Positions 8,253 to 17,306 of a stretch of 64,000 nt of DNA are shown here, one piece after another; within the stretch, counting starts at the first letter, position 1, and each line of letters starts with the position of its first letter. This stretch comes from an uncultured Collinsella sp. (GTDB lineage: Bacteria; Actinomycetota; Coriobacteriia; Coriobacteriales; Coriobacteriaceae). Made by a program: the position numbers and the translations under genes. Under the pieces are notes generated by a model that saw only the letters and a program-made list of their open reading frames with translations, was not told where the DNA came from and searched no databases. The stretch spans positions 1-64,000 of the forward strand of contig UQMD01000006.1 of NCBI GenBank assembly GCA_900542155.1. The letters are read 5' to 3'.

Positions 8253-9044
8253 ATGGCATCTACTTCAGACCTTTCACCGGCCGAGCGTCAGCGATTTATC
8301 ATGAATTGGCTGGCCGAAAAGCCAAATATCTCGGTATCCGACATCGTTCGCCGTTTTTCGGTTTCGGAAGTCACCGCACGGCACGACCTCATCTCGCTGG
8401 AATCCGAAGGCAAGCTGCGTCGCGTACGCGGCGGAGCGGTATCGCTTTCTCGCTCCAACGCAATCTCGTATCCCGAGGAGCGCATCAATGTCCAAGTCGA
8501 GGCCAAGGAAGCCATCGCCGCAACCGCAGCAACTCTTGTTGATGATGGCGATGTTCTGGTAATTGATATCGGCACCACAGGCTTTTACTTCGCTAAGGCC
8601 CTCATGGACAAGCGTGAGATCACCATTATCACCGGCGATCTTGCAATCGCGAACTACGCCAGCTTCAATCTCCCCAATGCTTCGGTAGTGCTGCTGGGCG
8701 GCTCCGTGCGCAAGGGCCACCTCTATCTCGCGGGCGCACTAACGCTCGACTGCATGAGCAAACTACATGCCGACAAGGCGTTTGTCAGTGCTGACGGATT
8801 CCACCCCGACCACGGTTTTACCGTCGAGCACGACTTCTCGGCCATGATCAAGCATATGTACCTTACCAACTCAAACCAGGGCTACATGATGGTTGACCAA
8901 GGAAAGTTCAACAAGACCAGTTTTTATCAGTCCGCGCAGATCGATGACCTCGACGGCATCATCGTTGATGGAGACGACGAGGGCATCATGACGGCGGCGA
9001 TCGAGAGCAGTCGCAGTCATCCCAAGCTCTATATTGCAAAATAG
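8253..9044 (+). CDS. DeoR-family transcriptional regulator of the PTS/transaldolase locus
   Basis: A 263-aa regulator. Residues ~10-60 form the N-terminal DeoR winged helix (PNISVSDIVRRFSVSEVTAR). The DeoRC sugar-phosphate sensor domain follows, with IDIGTTGFYFAKAL, VVLLGGSVRKGHLYLAG, KAFVSADGFHPDHGFT and a MMVDQGKFNKTSF segment. Family members repress sugar operons until a phosphosugar binds. Start is the ATG at 8253 because AAAAGGAG lies 7-14 nt upstream; the longer open frame from 8106 has no ribosome site. Divergent orientation from the PTS operon makes that operon its likely target. Confidence 0.93.
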   Translation: MASTSDLSPAERQRFIMNWLAEKPNISVSDIVRRFSVSEVTARHDLISLESEGKLRRVRGGAVSLSRSNAISYPEERINVQVEAKEAIAATAATLVDDGDVLVIDIGTTGFYFAKALMDKREITIITGDLAIANYASFNLPNASVVLLGGSVRKGHLYLAGALTLDCMSKLHADKAFVSADGFHPDHGFTVEHDFSAMIKHMYLTNSNQGYMMVDQGKFNKTSFYQSAQIDDLDGIIVDGDDEGIMTAAIESSRSHPKLYIAK

Positions 9045-9047
9045 CTC

Positions 9048-9088
9048 AAATGGCCGGGTCGCCCCCACTGCGGGCGACCCGGCCATTT
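9048..9088. terminator. Bidirectional terminator DeoR / HAD
   Basis: AAATGGCCGGGTCGCC and GGCGACCCGGCCATTT form a perfect 16-bp stem with a short loop, spanning the whole gap between two convergent genes. Confidence 0.85.
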
Positions 9089-9089
9089 A

Positions 9090-9917
9090 TTAAATCAACC
9101 CAAAATGCTGCATCGCTGTGACGGTACCGTCGTGTGCGACATCGTTGGTCACGTAGTCGGCGACCGCCTTGACCTCGGGCATGGCGTTGCCCATGGCCAC
9201 GGCCGTCTCGACCGCAGCGAGCATGCCCAGGTCGTTGCCCGAATCGCCAAAGCCAAAGGTGCGCGCGTTGCCGGTGCGACCCAGGTATTCCAGCGCTCGC
9301 GCCACGCCCACGCCCTTGTCGATGCCCTTGGGGCTCAGCTCGCGATTCTGGCCACCGGTGTTGCACAGCTCAAACTCGCGATCGATAAAGCCGTCATCGT
9401 TGGCTACGCGAGCCAGGTCGCTCGCGTTAATGCACACCTTGCCTACGCGCAAGCGGCCATCGACGCGCATCTGATCAACGCCATGCACCACGCCGGCGCC
9501 TAGCAGAAATGACTGTTCGACACCAACTGGCTCAAGTGAATAGGTGACACCGTTCGTCTCGAACAACGCCTCACCGCCCGCCACAATAATGCGGCGCGCG
9601 AGCTCCTCAACAATGTCCTCGTCAATGCAGTCCTCGTGTGCCACGCGGCCCTCGACCTCTAGCGTGGCCCCCGCCATGGCCACGATACCCGCAGGTTCGA
9701 GCGCACGCAGGCCGTCGGCAATCAGCCACAAGGGGCGACCCGTGCAGATAAATGCCTGGTGACCCGCATTGCGCAGGCGATGAAACGCCTCGATGACCGC
9801 CTGCGAGGGGCGCACCGCCGAAAAATCCTTATCGGTCATATCGTCGGGATCGAACGACGTCAGCGTGCCGTCAACGTCAAAAAAGAGTACGGCGGGATCG
9901 GGGCACGCATCAATCAT
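9090..9917 (-). CDS. HAD-superfamily (Cof/type IIB) phosphatase
   Basis: A 275-aa Cof-type haloacid dehalogenase hydrolase. Motif I is VLFFDVDGTLTSF (nucleophile Asp in DVDGT), motif II is FICTGRP, and motifs III/IV are SPKGIDKGVGVARAL and FGFGDSGNDLGML. Such enzymes dephosphorylate sugar phosphates or nucleotides such as FMN; the substrate cannot be read from sequence. Start is the ATG at 9915-9917 with AAAGGA upstream. It is encoded head-to-head with rlmKL across a 75-nt promoter gap. Confidence 0.9.
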   Translation of the reverse strand: MIDACPDPAVLFFDVDGTLTSFDPDDMTDKDFSAVRPSQAVIEAFHRLRNAGHQAFICTGRPLWLIADGLRALEPAGIVAMAGATLEVEGRVAHEDCIDEDIVEELARRIIVAGGEALFETNGVTYSLEPVGVEQSFLLGAGVVHGVDQMRVDGRLRVGKVCINASDLARVANDDGFIDREFELCNTGGQNRELSPKGIDKGVGVARALEYLGRTGNARTFGFGDSGNDLGMLAAVETAVAMGNAMPEVKAVADYVTNDVAHDGTVTAMQHFGLI

Positions 9918-9992
9918 ATGGGTTCCTTTCGAGGATAAGGGCAAACGAAGCATCCATCATATAATGGAGCGACGCAACCAGAGAGGTCACCC

Positions 9993-12551
9993 ATGGAATT
10001 TTACGCAAGCTGCCCCGAGGGCTTTGAGTCCGCACTCGCCGATGAGCTTAAACGCCTCGGGCTTTCGCATGTCCGCCGCCTGAAAGGCCGCGCTACGTTT
10101 GAGGGCGAGCTCGAAGAAGGCTACCGCGCCTGTCTGTGGTCGCGCCTGGCGAGCCGCGTGTTCGCGGTGCTCGGGCGCTTTGAGGCGCAGGATGCCGATG
10201 AACTGTACGATAGCGTTTACGACATCGCCTGGGAGAGCATCGTCCGCCCCGGCGCCACCATCGCCATTACCGCCCGCGGCGTGACCGAGCAGTTGCGCAA
10301 CACGCGCTTCTCGGCCCTGCGCGCCAAGGACGCGCTGTGCGACCGTCTGGCCGAGACCACGGGCCGTCGCGCCGATGTCGACGCCGCCGATCCCGATGTT
10401 CACCTGCTGCTTTCGCTGCGTCAGCGCCGCGCGAGCATCAGCCTGGACCTTTCGGGCGACCCGCTGTTCAAACGCCTACCGCCCGCAGCGACCCGCGCCG
10501 GCGAGGGCGCGCACGTGCTGCGCCCCGACTACGCCGCCCTGGTGCTGGCGCAGGTCGGCTGGACCGCACTATGCGAGCGCGAGCTGACGGCCGACGATTA
10601 CGAGAACGAAGCCCTTCCCACGCTGATCGATGCCTCGTGCGCCGGCGGCGGTCTGCTGCTGGAGGCCGTGAACATTCTGACCGACCGCGCCCCGGGCGCC
10701 GCACGCGAGCGCTGGGGCTTTGAGGGCTGGCAGCTGCACGATGCCGCCCTGTGGGAGCAGCTGCTTGCCGAGGCGCGCGAGCGCGAGGCGGCAGCGCGCG
10801 AGCGCCAGGCGCGCATCGTGGCCGTGGATGTTGACCCCGCCGCCCGTAAGACCGCTGAGCGCATGGTTAAATGTGCCGGCTACAAGCGCTTTGTCGATTT
10901 TTGCGCCGCCAAGTCCGCCACCGTACTGGACCACGCGGGCGCTGTCGCCGGCGCCGCCGTGGTCGCGGATACGACCGAGACACCGCTTTCGCTCATGCAT
11001 GACACCATGACGCTCATCGGCGAGTTGCGCCGCGCGCCCGAGCTCGCTTCGGCACCGGTCGCCGCGCTCACCCGCGATGGCCTTATGGCCCGCGCGCTCC
11101 ATGCCGAGCCTGCGCGCTCCATCGCCGTCATGCCCAATAACGAGGAGGCGGCTATTGAGGTTTGGCCCTCGCTCGACCACGTCGCCGCGACATTTGAGGC
11201 TGCGACCAGCGCGGATACCGAGGGTGAGGCCGCGGATGTCGATTATGAGGCCGCCAACACCCCCATGCCCGAGCCTGCCGCCATGCTCGACCTGGGCGAC
11301 GGCAAGCCGCTGCCCGTACTCATCCCCGAGTCGGAGCAGTTCGCCAACCGCCTGCGCAAGAACGCACGTCTGCGCCGCAAGTGGGCCAAGCGCGAGGGCG
11401 TGAGCTGCTACCGCGTCTACGATGCCGACCTGCCCGACTACTCCGCCGCCATCGATCTGTACGAGGGTTGCCCGCAGACGCCGGGCCGCTGGCTCGTCAT
11501 CGCCGAATACGCCGCGCCCAAGACCATCGACCCCGCACTGGCCCAGGCCCGCATGCTCGACATTCTGGCCATCGCGCCGCGCATCCTAGATGTTCCCGCC
11601 GAGCACGTGCACGCCAAGGCCCGCATGCGTTCGCGCGGCGGCTCGCAGTACGGTAAGCAGGGCGCCAGCAAGGGCGGCTCGGGCGAGCGCGCCAACATTG
11701 CGCGCCGTCGCCTACCGCTCATCGAGGAAGGCGGCCTCACCTTTGCCGTCAACTTTGACGACTACCTGGACGTGGGCATCTTCTTGGACCACCGCGTCAC
11801 GCGCAATCTGGTGCGTGAGCACGCCAAGCAGGCGCGCCGCTTCCTCAACCTGTTTGCCTACACCGGCACTGCCACCTGCTATGCGGCAGACGGCGGCGTC
11901 GAGGAGACCGTGACGGTTGACCTCTCGAACACCTATCTGGACTGGGCCGAGCGCAATATGCGTCAGAACGGCTTTGTGGGGCCTCAGCATCATTTTGTGC
12001 GCGACGACGTGCTCGCCTGGATTCGCGACCAGCGCCAGACGCGCAACCGCTGGGACCTGATCTTTGTCGACCCGCCCACGTTCTCGAACTCGTCCAAGAT
12101 GGGCCGTCGCACCTGGGATGTTCAGCGCGACCATGTTGAGCTTTTGGCCGGCGTATCGCGCCTGCTCGCGCAGGGCGGCCATGCCATCTTTAGCTGCAAC
12201 CTGCGCGGTTTCCGCCCCGAGACGCGCAAGCTTGCGCGCGCAGGCGTGGTGCTGGAGGACATTACGGAGCAGACCATCCCCGAGGATTTCGCGCGCAACC
12301 AGAAGGTGCACCACTGCTACATCGTGCGCCGCCTGCCCATCGAGGACGCCATGGCCGAGGTCGGCTTTAGCGCCGAGGAAATTGCTGAGCGCGTCGAGAA
12401 ACTGCGCAACCCCGGAGCCCGCAAGCCTCGCGCAACGGCGCCCGCGCACGCGCAGGCCGGCGTCCGAGGACCGCACGGCGACGACAAGCCCGCCTGCTCA
12501 GGCAAGCCCAAAAAGAAGAAGTTCTACGCCAGCAAGCCCAAGGGCAAATAA
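9993..12551 (+). CDS. rlmKL: RlmKL-type bifunctional 23S rRNA methyltransferase, degenerate RlmL half
   Basis: An 852-aa fusion. It starts with a THUMP domain (ASCPEGFESALADELKRLGL). An RlmL-like methyltransferase domain follows (TDRAPGAARERWGFEGWQLH), then an RlmK domain (RFLNLFAYTGTATCYAADGG, IFVDPPTFSNSSK). E. coli RlmKL makes m2G2445 and m7G2069. Here the RlmL SAM loop reads DASCAGGG (residues 213-220) instead of DPMCGSG, and the NPPYGER catalytic motif is replaced by VADTTET (about 324-330), so the RlmL activity is probably lost. The RlmK motifs are intact. Extra length comes from an acidic insert near 395-425 and a basic tail (KPKKKKFYASKPKGK). Start ATG 9993 follows GAGAGGT. Confidence 0.88.
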   Translation: MEFYASCPEGFESALADELKRLGLSHVRRLKGRATFEGELEEGYRACLWSRLASRVFAVLGRFEAQDADELYDSVYDIAWESIVRPGATIAITARGVTEQLRNTRFSALRAKDALCDRLAETTGRRADVDAADPDVHLLLSLRQRRASISLDLSGDPLFKRLPPAATRAGEGAHVLRPDYAALVLAQVGWTALCERELTADDYENEALPTLIDASCAGGGLLLEAVNILTDRAPGAARERWGFEGWQLHDAALWEQLLAEAREREAAARERQARIVAVDVDPAARKTAERMVKCAGYKRFVDFCAAKSATVLDHAGAVAGAAVVADTTETPLSLMHDTMTLIGELRRAPELASAPVAALTRDGLMARALHAEPARSIAVMPNNEEAAIEVWPSLDHVAATFEAATSADTEGEAADVDYEAANTPMPEPAAMLDLGDGKPLPVLIPESEQFANRLRKNARLRRKWAKREGVSCYRVYDADLPDYSAAIDLYEGCPQTPGRWLVIAEYAAPKTIDPALAQARMLDILAIAPRILDVPAEHVHAKARMRSRGGSQYGKQGASKGGSGERANIARRRLPLIEEGGLTFAVNFDDYLDVGIFLDHRVTRNLVREHAKQARRFLNLFAYTGTATCYAADGGVEETVTVDLSNTYLDWAERNMRQNGFVGPQHHFVRDDVLAWIRDQRQTRNRWDLIFVDPPTFSNSSKMGRRTWDVQRDHVELLAGVSRLLAQGGHAIFSCNLRGFRPETRKLARAGVVLEDITEQTIPEDFARNQKVHHCYIVRRLPIEDAMAEVGFSAEEIAERVEKLRNPGARKPRATAPAHAQAGVRGPHGDDKPACSGKPKKKKFYASKPKGK

Positions 12552-12557
12552 ACAAGG

Positions 12558-12619
12558 TTGCGGTGGAATAGTTCCTAAAAATGCCTGGTAAAGGCCCAAA
12601 CAGGAACTATTTCACCGCA
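12558..12619. repeat. Palindromic repeat TTGCGGTGGAATAGTTCCT, copy 1
   Basis: The left arm 12558-12576 pairs with 12602-12619 with one mismatch. The same sequence recurs as a perfect inverted repeat at 61490-61558 and as a half-copy near 62031. It lies between the convergent rlmKL and response-regulator genes and probably also terminates both. Confidence 0.75.
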
Positions 12620-12646
12620 GCTCATAGTGGGATGGCGGATGCCGAC

Positions 12647-13360
12647 CTATCCCTGGGTAACCAGTCGGTAACCGATACCCACGTGCGTCTGGATGTAGCG
12701 CGGGTGCGCGGGGTCGGACTCGATCTTCTTGCGCAACGTGCCCATAAAGACGCGCAGGCTCGCCAGGTCGCTCTTGGTCGCCGTGCCCCAGATCTCGTGC
12801 AAGATAAACTGGTGCGTCAGCACCTTGTCGGCGTTATGCGCCAGCAGGCACAGCAGCTTGTACTCGATCGGCGTCAGGTGCAGCTCCTCGCCGTCCATCG
12901 TTGCGATGCCGGCATCAAAATCGATATGCAGCTCACCGGTATCGAACGAGCCCTCGGAGGCAACGCCGCCCGTTTGTGCATACGAAAGGCGCCTGAGCGT
13001 GGTGCGAATGCGCGCGAGCAGCTCCTCGACCGAAAACGGCTTAGTCAGGTAGTCATCGGCGCCGGCATCGAGCGCTCGGATCTTGTCCGCGTCCTCGCTG
13101 CGCGCCGAAACCACGATGATCGGCATGCCCGACCACGCGCGCACCGACTCCACCACCTTGACGCCGTCCATATCGGGCAGGCCCAGATCGAGCAGCACAA
13201 TGCTCGGCGCCTGCGACGAAGCGGCGGCGATGGCGGCGTGGGCGGTCTCCACAGCCATATGGCGCAAACCGTGCGCCTCGAGCGCGGCGACGATAAGGTT
13301 GCGGACGGCGGGATCGTCCTCAACGACCAAGATGAGCGGTTTCACGGCAGAGTTCGGCAC
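12647..13360 (-). CDS. kdpE: OmpR/KdpE-family response regulator
   Basis: A 237-aa two-component response regulator. The receiver domain contains PLILVVEDDP, the phospho-acceptor Asp in VLLDLGLPDMDG, IIVVSAR and DDYLTKPFSVEELLARI. The C-terminal winged helix has HLTPIEYKLLCLLAHNADKV and YIQTHVGIGYRL, closest to KdpE. Start is proposed as GTG at 13358-13360, because AAGGAG lies 8-13 nt upstream, inside the last codons of the kinase gene, whose stop is at 13365. This gives tight translational coupling. With kup just upstream on the same strand, a role in potassium homeostasis is likely, but no kdpFABC is present here. Confidence 0.9.
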   Translation of the reverse strand: MPNSAVKPLILVVEDDPAVRNLIVAALEAHGLRHMAVETAHAAIAAASSQAPSIVLLDLGLPDMDGVKVVESVRAWSGMPIIVVSARSEDADKIRALDAGADDYLTKPFSVEELLARIRTTLRRLSYAQTGGVASEGSFDTGELHIDFDAGIATMDGEELHLTPIEYKLLCLLAHNADKVLTHQFILHEIWGTATKSDLASLRVFMGTLRKKIESDPAHPRYIQTHVGIGYRLVTQG

Positions 13361-13364
13361 AGCT

Positions 13365-14990
13365 CTACTCCTTATCAAACGAAACGTCGGCGGCGGGAAG
13401 CTCAATCGTAAAGACCGAACCGTGAGGGTCCGCCGCGGTAACCTCTATGCTACCGCCATGTGCCAGCGCAATGGAGCGGCAGAGCGAAAGCCCCAAGCCC
13501 ACACTGCGGCAGCTGTCGGCCAGGCCATGGTTGGCGGTGTAGAACGACTCAAAGATCCGCTCGCGGTCCTCGGGCGCAATGCCCGGGCCATCATCAGCAA
13601 CCGAGCACGCCACGCATCCATCATGGACGCCAATCGAGATCACGATATGCGAGCCCGCAGGCGTATAGGCGATGGCATTGTTCACCAGATTGACCACCAG
13701 CTGCACCATCAGGCGCGCGTCGACGTTGACAAGCGCCGGCTCATCGCACGCCACCACCTTAAGGTCGTGCTCGCGCACGGCCGGACTTACGTGGCGCAGC
13801 GCCTCCTCGACGATATCGTCCATGAGCTCGAGCGTGGTCGACAGACGCATACCGCCACCCTCGAGCTTGGTGATGGCGAGCAGATTCTCGACAGTGGCGT
13901 TGAGCCATTGCGCGTCCGAGCGAATGGATAGGAGCATGCCGCGGCGTGTCTGGTCGTCGAGCACGGCCGTGCCGGTCGAGCCCTGGTCGAGCAACACGTC
14001 GGCATTACCCGAAATACTGGTGAGCGGCGTACGCAGGTCGTGCGAGATGGAGCGCAGCAAGTTGGCGCGCAGCTGCTCGTTTTTAGCAAGCACCGCCGCT
14101 TCCTCGCGGGCCTCCATGGCGCGGGCGCGATCGAGCGCCAGCTCGCCTTCGCTCACGATGGCATCGGCAAGCGTCCGCTCCTCGGGCGTCAGCGCATCGG
14201 GCTCGGCGACAATGGCGAACACCCCCACCACCGAGGCGGGATCGCCCGCGCGCACCATGGTGTCGCCCGAGCGCACGGTCAGGTATATGCCGTAGAACGC
14301 CGAGGCGCCATAGGTGGCATCGAGCGGCGTTCCCACATAGGCGGACGCCGAGAGCCGCGGCGGCATCTGCGGCGCCAGCTGGTGTACCGGCGCGGCATCG
14401 CCCACGGCCGTGTACGTCGTGCGCGGCAGCAGGTCATCGTTATCGACATCGGCGCTATACCACACGACCGGACAGTCCGAAAGACGCGCCAGCTGCGTTG
14501 CCATAGCGTGCACAATCTGTTGCTGATCGCCACACCGCTGCAGCATGCGGTTGGTCTCGAGCACCATCTGCGTGCGACGGTCGCTGGCGGCAGCCTGCGC
14601 CAAGGCGCGGCGCAGGGCCAGCGCGATCGAGCTCGATACGAGCGAGACCGCAAACATGATAAAGAACATGCCGGGATAGACGCGGTCGATAAACGACAGC
14701 GCGTAGCGCGGGTCGACAAACAAGAAGTTGTAGAGCGCCACGGCGGCAGCCGAGCTCAGCAGGCAGTACAGGCGGCTCCAGGTAAAGAAAGCGCACAGCT
14801 GCACGGCGAACACATAGACGATCATGATGCTCGGCGCGAGCCCCGGATGGTCGAGCAGCGCGCCCACAATCGTCGCCGCGGCTAGCAGCCCCGCCGATAC
14901 GCAGGCGTCATACAGAGGGCTGCGACGCGTCAGCGTTGTACGCCGCCACCAAAAGTTCTCGGCAATATCGCCGTCCGCACGGACGTCCAT
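13365..14990 (-). CDS. kdpD: KdpD-like sensor histidine kinase lacking the KdpD/USP N-terminus
   Basis: A 541-aa membrane kinase. A DUF4118-type block of transmembrane helices spans about residues 28-125 (IVGALLDHPGLAPSIMIVYV, NFLFVDPRYALSFIDRVYPG). A GAF-like region covers ~150-290. The H-box SISHDLRTPLTSISG lies near 313, followed by an HATPase with NNAIAYTP, DDGPGIAPED and GLGLSLCRS. Classical KdpD is about 900 aa with an N-terminal KdpD sensor and USP domain; both are missing here. Start ATG 14990 follows GAGGGGCGGGG. Co-transcribed with the response regulator and located just downstream of kup. Confidence 0.9.
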   Translation of the reverse strand: MDVRADGDIAENFWWRRTTLTRRSPLYDACVSAGLLAAATIVGALLDHPGLAPSIMIVYVFAVQLCAFFTWSRLYCLLSSAAAVALYNFLFVDPRYALSFIDRVYPGMFFIMFAVSLVSSSIALALRRALAQAAASDRRTQMVLETNRMLQRCGDQQQIVHAMATQLARLSDCPVVWYSADVDNDDLLPRTTYTAVGDAAPVHQLAPQMPPRLSASAYVGTPLDATYGASAFYGIYLTVRSGDTMVRAGDPASVVGVFAIVAEPDALTPEERTLADAIVSEGELALDRARAMEAREEAAVLAKNEQLRANLLRSISHDLRTPLTSISGNADVLLDQGSTGTAVLDDQTRRGMLLSIRSDAQWLNATVENLLAITKLEGGGMRLSTTLELMDDIVEEALRHVSPAVREHDLKVVACDEPALVNVDARLMVQLVVNLVNNAIAYTPAGSHIVISIGVHDGCVACSVADDGPGIAPEDRERIFESFYTANHGLADSCRSVGLGLSLCRSIALAHGGSIEVTAADPHGSVFTIELPAADVSFDKE

Positions 14991-15016
14991 CAGCGCCCCG
15001 CCCCTCTCTCAAAAAC

Positions 15017-15068
15017 AAAAACCACCACAAAGGGGACCTTTGCGGTGGTGGCCTCCTTGTGGTGGTTT
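15017..15068. repeat. ACCACCACAAAGG palindrome downstream of kup
   Basis: AAACCACCACAAAGG can pair with either CCTTTGCGGTGGTGG or the distal CCTTGTGGTGGTTT, giving alternative stems. A related element is at 56857-56896. It probably ends the kup transcript. Confidence 0.6.
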
Positions 15069-15120
15069 CAAGTGTATAGCCTTTGCAGCCTGTGGTCGCT
15101 AGACAAACAGCAGACGTCGA

Positions 15121-17148
15121 CTACGGACGCTCGTCGGGAGCCAGGCGCTGCATCTTGCTCACGGCCTTAAACTTGGTGAACAGCGGCACGTACTCAAAGC
15201 TCACGTTGGAGTTCTCCAGGCCGTACCAGCGCGCAGGCGTGCCGGCGGCGCGGCGGATGATGTACTTGAGCGTGATGGCCGTACGCTCGCTGGGCTCCAC
15301 GTCGCTTTCGGGCGCCAGCAGCTTGCGGATCATGACGAACTTAAACGTACCGATGTTGCCCGGATCCTTGTAGACCGAGTAATCGTGCGTCTGCGCCGGC
15401 AGCTCGCCGCTGGCAGCCAGGTCCTGAACAACCTGGCGCAGGTAAGCATTGACGCGCTGGTTGATCTTATAGCCCAGGTACAGATGCACGCGGAACACGT
15501 AGTCGGTGCCGAACGTCTCGACCGAGTAGGCAAAGGTATGCGGCTCCTCCATGGTCTCGACATTCACGAACCACCAGGCGCGAGCGCGCTTGGGGTGCTT
15601 ATCCAAAATCGAGTAGACGATATCGCGGTCGATATAGTCGGTGTTGGTGTCCTTGGTCAGGTACACGATGTTGTCGCTCATGAGCTCGTAGCGATCGTCG
15701 TCGCGCAGGCGTTTGAGCTGCGGCAGATAGCTGCGCAGCGGCAGCAGCGTAAACTGACGTTGCTCGACCGCCGTACCGTTGTACCAGCACACCATGATGC
15801 CCATGATGAGTGCAGCCATGAGGATGGTGAAGTAGCCACCGTGGAAGAACTTGGTGAGCGAGCTCACAAAGAAGAAGCCCTCGAGCAAAAGGAAGAAGGC
15901 GGCAAAGATCCACGGCGCGACCTTGAGATTGCGCTCCACGTGCAGATAGAAGAAGAGCAGCATTGTCGTGCACATCATGGTCAGGGTAATGGCCAGGCCG
16001 TACGCGGCCTCCATGTGCGCCGAGTTCTGGAACAGCAGCACCACGACGACGCAGCCCACGAGCATGACGTTGTTGACCATGGGGATGTAGAGCTGGCCCT
16101 TGGTCTCGGCAGGATAGAAGACCTGCATATGCGGCATGAGGTCCAGGCGGCTGGCCTCGGACACCAGCGAGAATGCGCCGGTGATGAGCGCCTGCGAGGC
16201 GATGATGGCCGCGACGGTGGAAAGGCCGACGGCAAAGGGGCGCAGACCCGGGGCGAGCATCTGGTAGAAGGGATTGAGGTCGGCGATACCCATGAGCTCC
16301 GGGTTGCCGGCGTTGTTGATAAGCCACGCGCCCTGGCCCATGTAGGACAGCAGCAGGCAGCACTTAACGAACGGCCAGGTGGCATAGATGTTGCCGCGGC
16401 CCACATGGCCCATGTCGGAATAGAGCGCCTCGGCACCGGTGGTAGCGAGGAAGCAGCTGCCCAAAATCATGATGCCCGCATGGTTGTTGGGGCTCAGCAG
16501 AAAAGCGATGCCACGCAACGGGTTGAGGCACAGCAGCACCGCGGGATACTGGCAGACAAAGAACAGGCCCGTGCCGCCCAGGAACAAAAACCACAGCGTC
16601 ATGATGGGGCCGAAGGCGTGACCGATCTTGGCCGTGCCGATGCGCTGCACCAAGAAGAGCGCGATGATGATGGCAAGCGTGATGGCGACGACACGACCCT
16701 GGTCGTCACCGAGCACAGCATGGACTGCCGGAATGGTGCGCAGGCCCTCGATAGCCGTAGTCACGGTAACGGCAGGCGTGAGGATGCCATCGGCGAGCAG
16801 TGCCGCGCCGCCCAGCATGGCGGGGATGATAAGCCATTTGCCGCAGCGCTTAACCAGGCTGTACAGAGCAAAGATGCCGCCCTCGCCATGGTTGTCGGCG
16901 CGCAGCGAGATGAGCACGTACTTGACGGTCGTCAGCAGCGTGACCGTCCACACAACAAGGGAGAGCGCGCCGAGCACGAACTCCTGCGTGACGCTTCCGA
17001 TGCCGCCGTTGCCGGCAACGAGCGCCTTGGTTACATACATGGGGCTGGTGCCGATATCGCCATACACCACGCCCAGCGTGACGAGCATCGCCGAGATGCT
17101 CACAGGAATCGCAGCGTGCGAGGCTACTTCCTTTGCCTTTTGTTCCAT
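15121..17148 (-). CDS. kup: KUP-family low-affinity potassium uptake protein
   Basis: A 675-aa K+/H+ symporter of the KUP/HAK/KT family. The N-terminal signature TLGVVYGDIGTSPMYV is diagnostic. About twelve transmembrane helices run through residue ~460, followed by a cytoplasmic C-terminal domain. Start is the ATG at 17146-17148, with GGGAGG about 9-14 nt upstream; an alternative 18 nt earlier is less convincing. A TATAAT -10 lies at 17184-17189, leaving a leader too short for a ydaO/c-di-AMP riboswitch. The kinase/regulator pair follows on the same strand. Confidence 0.95.
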   Translation of the reverse strand: MEQKAKEVASHAAIPVSISAMLVTLGVVYGDIGTSPMYVTKALVAGNGGIGSVTQEFVLGALSLVVWTVTLLTTVKYVLISLRADNHGEGGIFALYSLVKRCGKWLIIPAMLGGAALLADGILTPAVTVTTAIEGLRTIPAVHAVLGDDQGRVVAITLAIIIALFLVQRIGTAKIGHAFGPIMTLWFLFLGGTGLFFVCQYPAVLLCLNPLRGIAFLLSPNNHAGIMILGSCFLATTGAEALYSDMGHVGRGNIYATWPFVKCCLLLSYMGQGAWLINNAGNPELMGIADLNPFYQMLAPGLRPFAVGLSTVAAIIASQALITGAFSLVSEASRLDLMPHMQVFYPAETKGQLYIPMVNNVMLVGCVVVVLLFQNSAHMEAAYGLAITLTMMCTTMLLFFYLHVERNLKVAPWIFAAFFLLLEGFFFVSSLTKFFHGGYFTILMAALIMGIMVCWYNGTAVEQRQFTLLPLRSYLPQLKRLRDDDRYELMSDNIVYLTKDTNTDYIDRDIVYSILDKHPKRARAWWFVNVETMEEPHTFAYSVETFGTDYVFRVHLYLGYKINQRVNAYLRQVVQDLAASGELPAQTHDYSVYKDPGNIGTFKFVMIRKLLAPESDVEPSERTAITLKYIIRRAAGTPARWYGLENSNVSFEYVPLFTKFKAVSKMQRLAPDERP

Positions 17149-17183
17149 AAGCCGGTTTCCTCCCAACTTTAACGTTCGAAAGG

Positions 17184-17189
17184 ATTATA
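17184..17189 (-). promoter_or_regulatory. Consensus -10 of the kup promoter
   Basis: A perfect TATAAT on the minus strand (ATTATA here), 36 nt before the kup start. The upstream -35 (TTAAAA, 16-nt spacer) is weak. Confidence 0.5.
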
Positions 17190-17271
17190 GGTAATCGGCC
17201 ATGTTTTAATGGCACCGTTTTCCCAGCTAGATAAACATTTATGCGGCCTTTAGGCTACCGCGGCGATATGG

Positions 17272-17304
17272 AATGTGACAAAGGGACGCCCCCTTTGTCA
17301 CATT
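17272..17304. terminator. Hairpin downstream of nitroreductase
   Basis: AATGTGACAAAGGG and CCCTTTGTCACATT form a 14-bp perfect stem immediately after the minus-strand nitroreductase stop. A fragment of the same motif (CCCCTTTGTCAC) occurs at about 44915. Confidence 0.65.
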
Positions 17305-17306
17305 CG

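Noticed and set aside
17149..17306. ydaO/c-di-AMP riboswitch before kup
   Set aside because: The TATAAT -10 is only 36 nt from the start codon, leaving no room for the aptamer.
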